NCBI GenBank assembly: GCA_021803215.1 | Contig: JAJZLV010000106.1 | Location: 4,443-40,198, forward strand | Direction: 5' to 3' | Length of the DNA stretch: 35,756 bases | DNA from: Actinomycetes bacterium | Lineage (GTDB): Bacteria; Actinomycetota; Acidimicrobiia; Acidimicrobiales; Bog-793 | Shown here: piece by piece, positions 34,397 to 35,756 of the stretch | Position numbering within the stretch: position 1 is the stretch's first letter | Layout: each line of letters opens with the position of its first letter | The notes under the pieces: generated by a model | Seen by the model: the letters and a program-made list of their open reading frames with translations, nothing else | Told to the model about the DNA's origin: nothing | Databases searched by the model: none | Made by a program: the position numbers and the translations under genes

Positions 34397-35756
34397 TCAA
34401 AGGGGCGGTCCCCGGTAGAACAGCGCCGGGCGGTCTTCCTCCCCCCTCCATTGGCCCTTTGGCCTCCGGCTCGGGCACACCCCCGCGAACTGCGGGTGTC
34501 TTTTTTGGGCCTCCCGGCCGTAAGGACGCACTGGGAGCTTGGACCAGTCGACTGGCTCCCCAGTCAAGAGCTGGAAGAGAAAGGCCAGACAGGCGAGCTC
34601 CGCCAGCGATTGCAGGTTGTACGCGGCATTCAAGTCGCGATCGATCACGAGGTCAGACTTCTGGCACCTGAACACAGGTTCTGAGCGCTTCAGGTCGTGG
34701 TTCACGACCTTGCAGGCAGAGCACGTCTTCGACGACGGATACCACCGGCTGGCAAGCAGGAGGATGCCGCCGAACCATACGTGCTTGTAGGAGAGCTGCC
34801 GGCGAAGCTCGGCCAGGGCCGAATCGGCATGGGATCGGTTGGATCCGCGCTTGCCCGGACCTCTCCGCATCATGCCCGAAGCGTTCAAGTCCTCGACCAC
34901 GTTCACGCTTAGGTGCTCGCAAGGCGGTGCGACTCCTTGTGGAGCGGGTCGCGTCGCAGGTTTGCGGCCTTCGCGTGAGCACGGCGGAGCTTGGCCTGGG
35001 TGTCCTTCGACCGCTTGGAGCGGGCCTTCTACTGGCAGGTGCCGGCGATGGGCGTTCCATCAGGCTTGAAGCACGCCGGGCTGGCTGTGGGGTGCTGGCG
35101 GTCCATCCGGCGCTGGTAGCGGTTGATCGTCTGGCGGACCCGCTTTTCGGCTCGCGGGTTCTCGACGACATGACCATCCGAGGAGGTGGCGAGGTGTGCA
35201 ATGCCGACGTCGGTGCCGCAAACGCCTTGTGTCCTTGGCACCGCGACTTCCCGCCTCACAATCACGTTGAACGAGACGAAGCGCTGGCCTCCCTGCTCCG
35301 ACAGCGTGGCCCGGAGGATCTTGGCGGAGCCGTCCTTGAGCCTCAGCCTGAGCTTGTCCGTCGGCTCTTTCGTGCGGCGTACCCCGATCACCGCCAACCG
35401 CACATGGTGGCGGTCGATGACCCCGGTACCCCCTGTTGTGAAACCCACCGATTGGCGCCCGCGGTGCTTGGGAGCTGGGTGTGGCCAGGCGACCGACGAG
35501 CCTTTCCGCGTGCCTTTTTTCGAGTCGAAGTAGTTCTTCAGCACAAGTGACGCGGCCTCGAAACCAGACGAGTAAGCCTCCTTGGAGCTCGCCTTCCACC
35601 AGCCGGCCGAGGCTACGACATGGTCGGCGTAGTTCCTCGCCTCTATCGTCGGTGCACCCTGGCGAAGAGCAAGGACTTCGAGCACCTCCTCGCGTGGATG
35701 CTCTCTACCGCCGCTTCGCGCTCGGCGTCGTCCCTTGGCGTGATGAGGTCCTTCTG
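34397..35756 (-). pseudogene. tnpB: degenerate TnpB (RNA-guided transposon nuclease), 5' end outside window
   Basis: Two frames add up to a TnpB protein. From 35685 to 35029 the N-terminal half reads SSKEAYSSGFEAASLVLKN, SVGFTTGG and the RuvC-I segment GTDVGIAHLATSSDG. A TAG at 35031-35029 sits in GTCQ*KARSKRS, where relatives have Trp, so TGG to TAG is likely. The frame continues KARSKRSKDTQAKLRRAHAKAANLRRDPLHK until a probable 1-base deletion near 34910. The frame from 34906 to 34397 then gives NVVEDLNASGM (RuvC-II Glu), SRWYPSSKTCSAC and DLVIDRDLNAAYNL (RuvC-III Asp). The zinc ribbon lost its fourth Cys (FRCQKSD instead of FxCxxCG). All three acidic catalytic residues remain. Confidence 0.85.
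34477..34506 (+). terminator. hairpin with T-run inside the tnpB 3' region
   Basis: ACACCCCCGC pairs with GCGGGTGT (two-base bulge) around GAACT, followed by C and six T on the plus strand. It could stop transcription entering from vapC, or be a structural part of the element's 3'-end RNA. Confidence 0.5.

Larger units (their letters stand above)
34236..35756 (-). mobile_element. IS605/IS607-type element remnant, right end inside vapC
   Basis: The element is inferred from a degenerate tnpB plus the loss of VapC similarity at about 34230. Its right (tnpB 3') end would be close to the hairpin at 34241-34260, 137 bases past the tnpB stop. The left end is outside the window, and no tnpA is seen. 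The exact boundary is an estimate. Confidence 0.5.

Overview
The window is a GC-rich, densely packed stretch of bacterial chromosome. Probable F420-type luciferase-like oxidoreductase, a membrane Ser/Thr kinase with a Thr-rich extracellular tail, a DUF3048 protein, a LigD-type polymerase domain and many -10 boxes sitting directly on start codons all point to Actinomycetota. A deep-branching high-GC lineage such as Acidimicrobiia is my inference; there is no rRNA gene to test it. I found no tRNA, rRNA or CRISPR array.

Layout. 1-700: 5' part of a kynureninase gene (minus). 742-4042: plus-strand run of a stand-alone LigD-type primase-polymerase, a short MscS-like channel and an FAD-linked 2-hydroxyacid dehydrogenase. 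4014-9164: minus-strand genes for an MFS transporter with a possible coupled leader ORF, a class III CoA-transferase, nicotinate phosphoribosyltransferase and an acyl-CoA thioesterase-like protein. 9219-10302: small membrane protein and a PaiB-like FMN-binding protein. 10954-14259: amidase, Fur-family regulator, hypothetical protein and DUF3048 protein.

14249-22143 is the most coherent block, an amine/GABA catabolic cluster: CoA-acylating semialdehyde dehydrogenase, aminobutyraldehyde dehydrogenase, PuuB-like FAD amine oxidase, GABA transaminase, an Lrp/AsnC regulator and a class III diamine/omega-amino-acid aminotransferase. Its two divergent intergenic regions share four copies of a motif, GGAWTYSNTTGWNA, which I propose as the operator of the local Lrp-type regulator. 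This would make the cluster a self-contained regulon.

22179-24076 holds a luciferase-like oxidoreductase, glutathione peroxidase and ribosome-rescue factor ArfB. The Ser/Thr kinase gene at 24165 carries an apparent 2-base lesion that switches its extracellular tail from Thr-rich to Asp/His-rich. 25731-28087 is sparse: a GtrA-family protein and a truncated ABC1/UbiB kinase fragment. A Pit-type phosphate transporter with its DUF47 partner, a GNAT acetyltransferase, a secreted GH114-like glycosidase and a NodU/CmcH-type carbamoyltransferase follow.

The right end is a decaying mobile region: a VapB-like/VapC pair whose toxin is cut short exactly where a hairpin and a degenerate tnpB (IS605/IS607-type RNA-guided nuclease) begin. 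The tnpB copy has one nonsense codon, one frameshift and a lost zinc-ribbon cysteine, although its RuvC acidic residues survive. It runs off the window.
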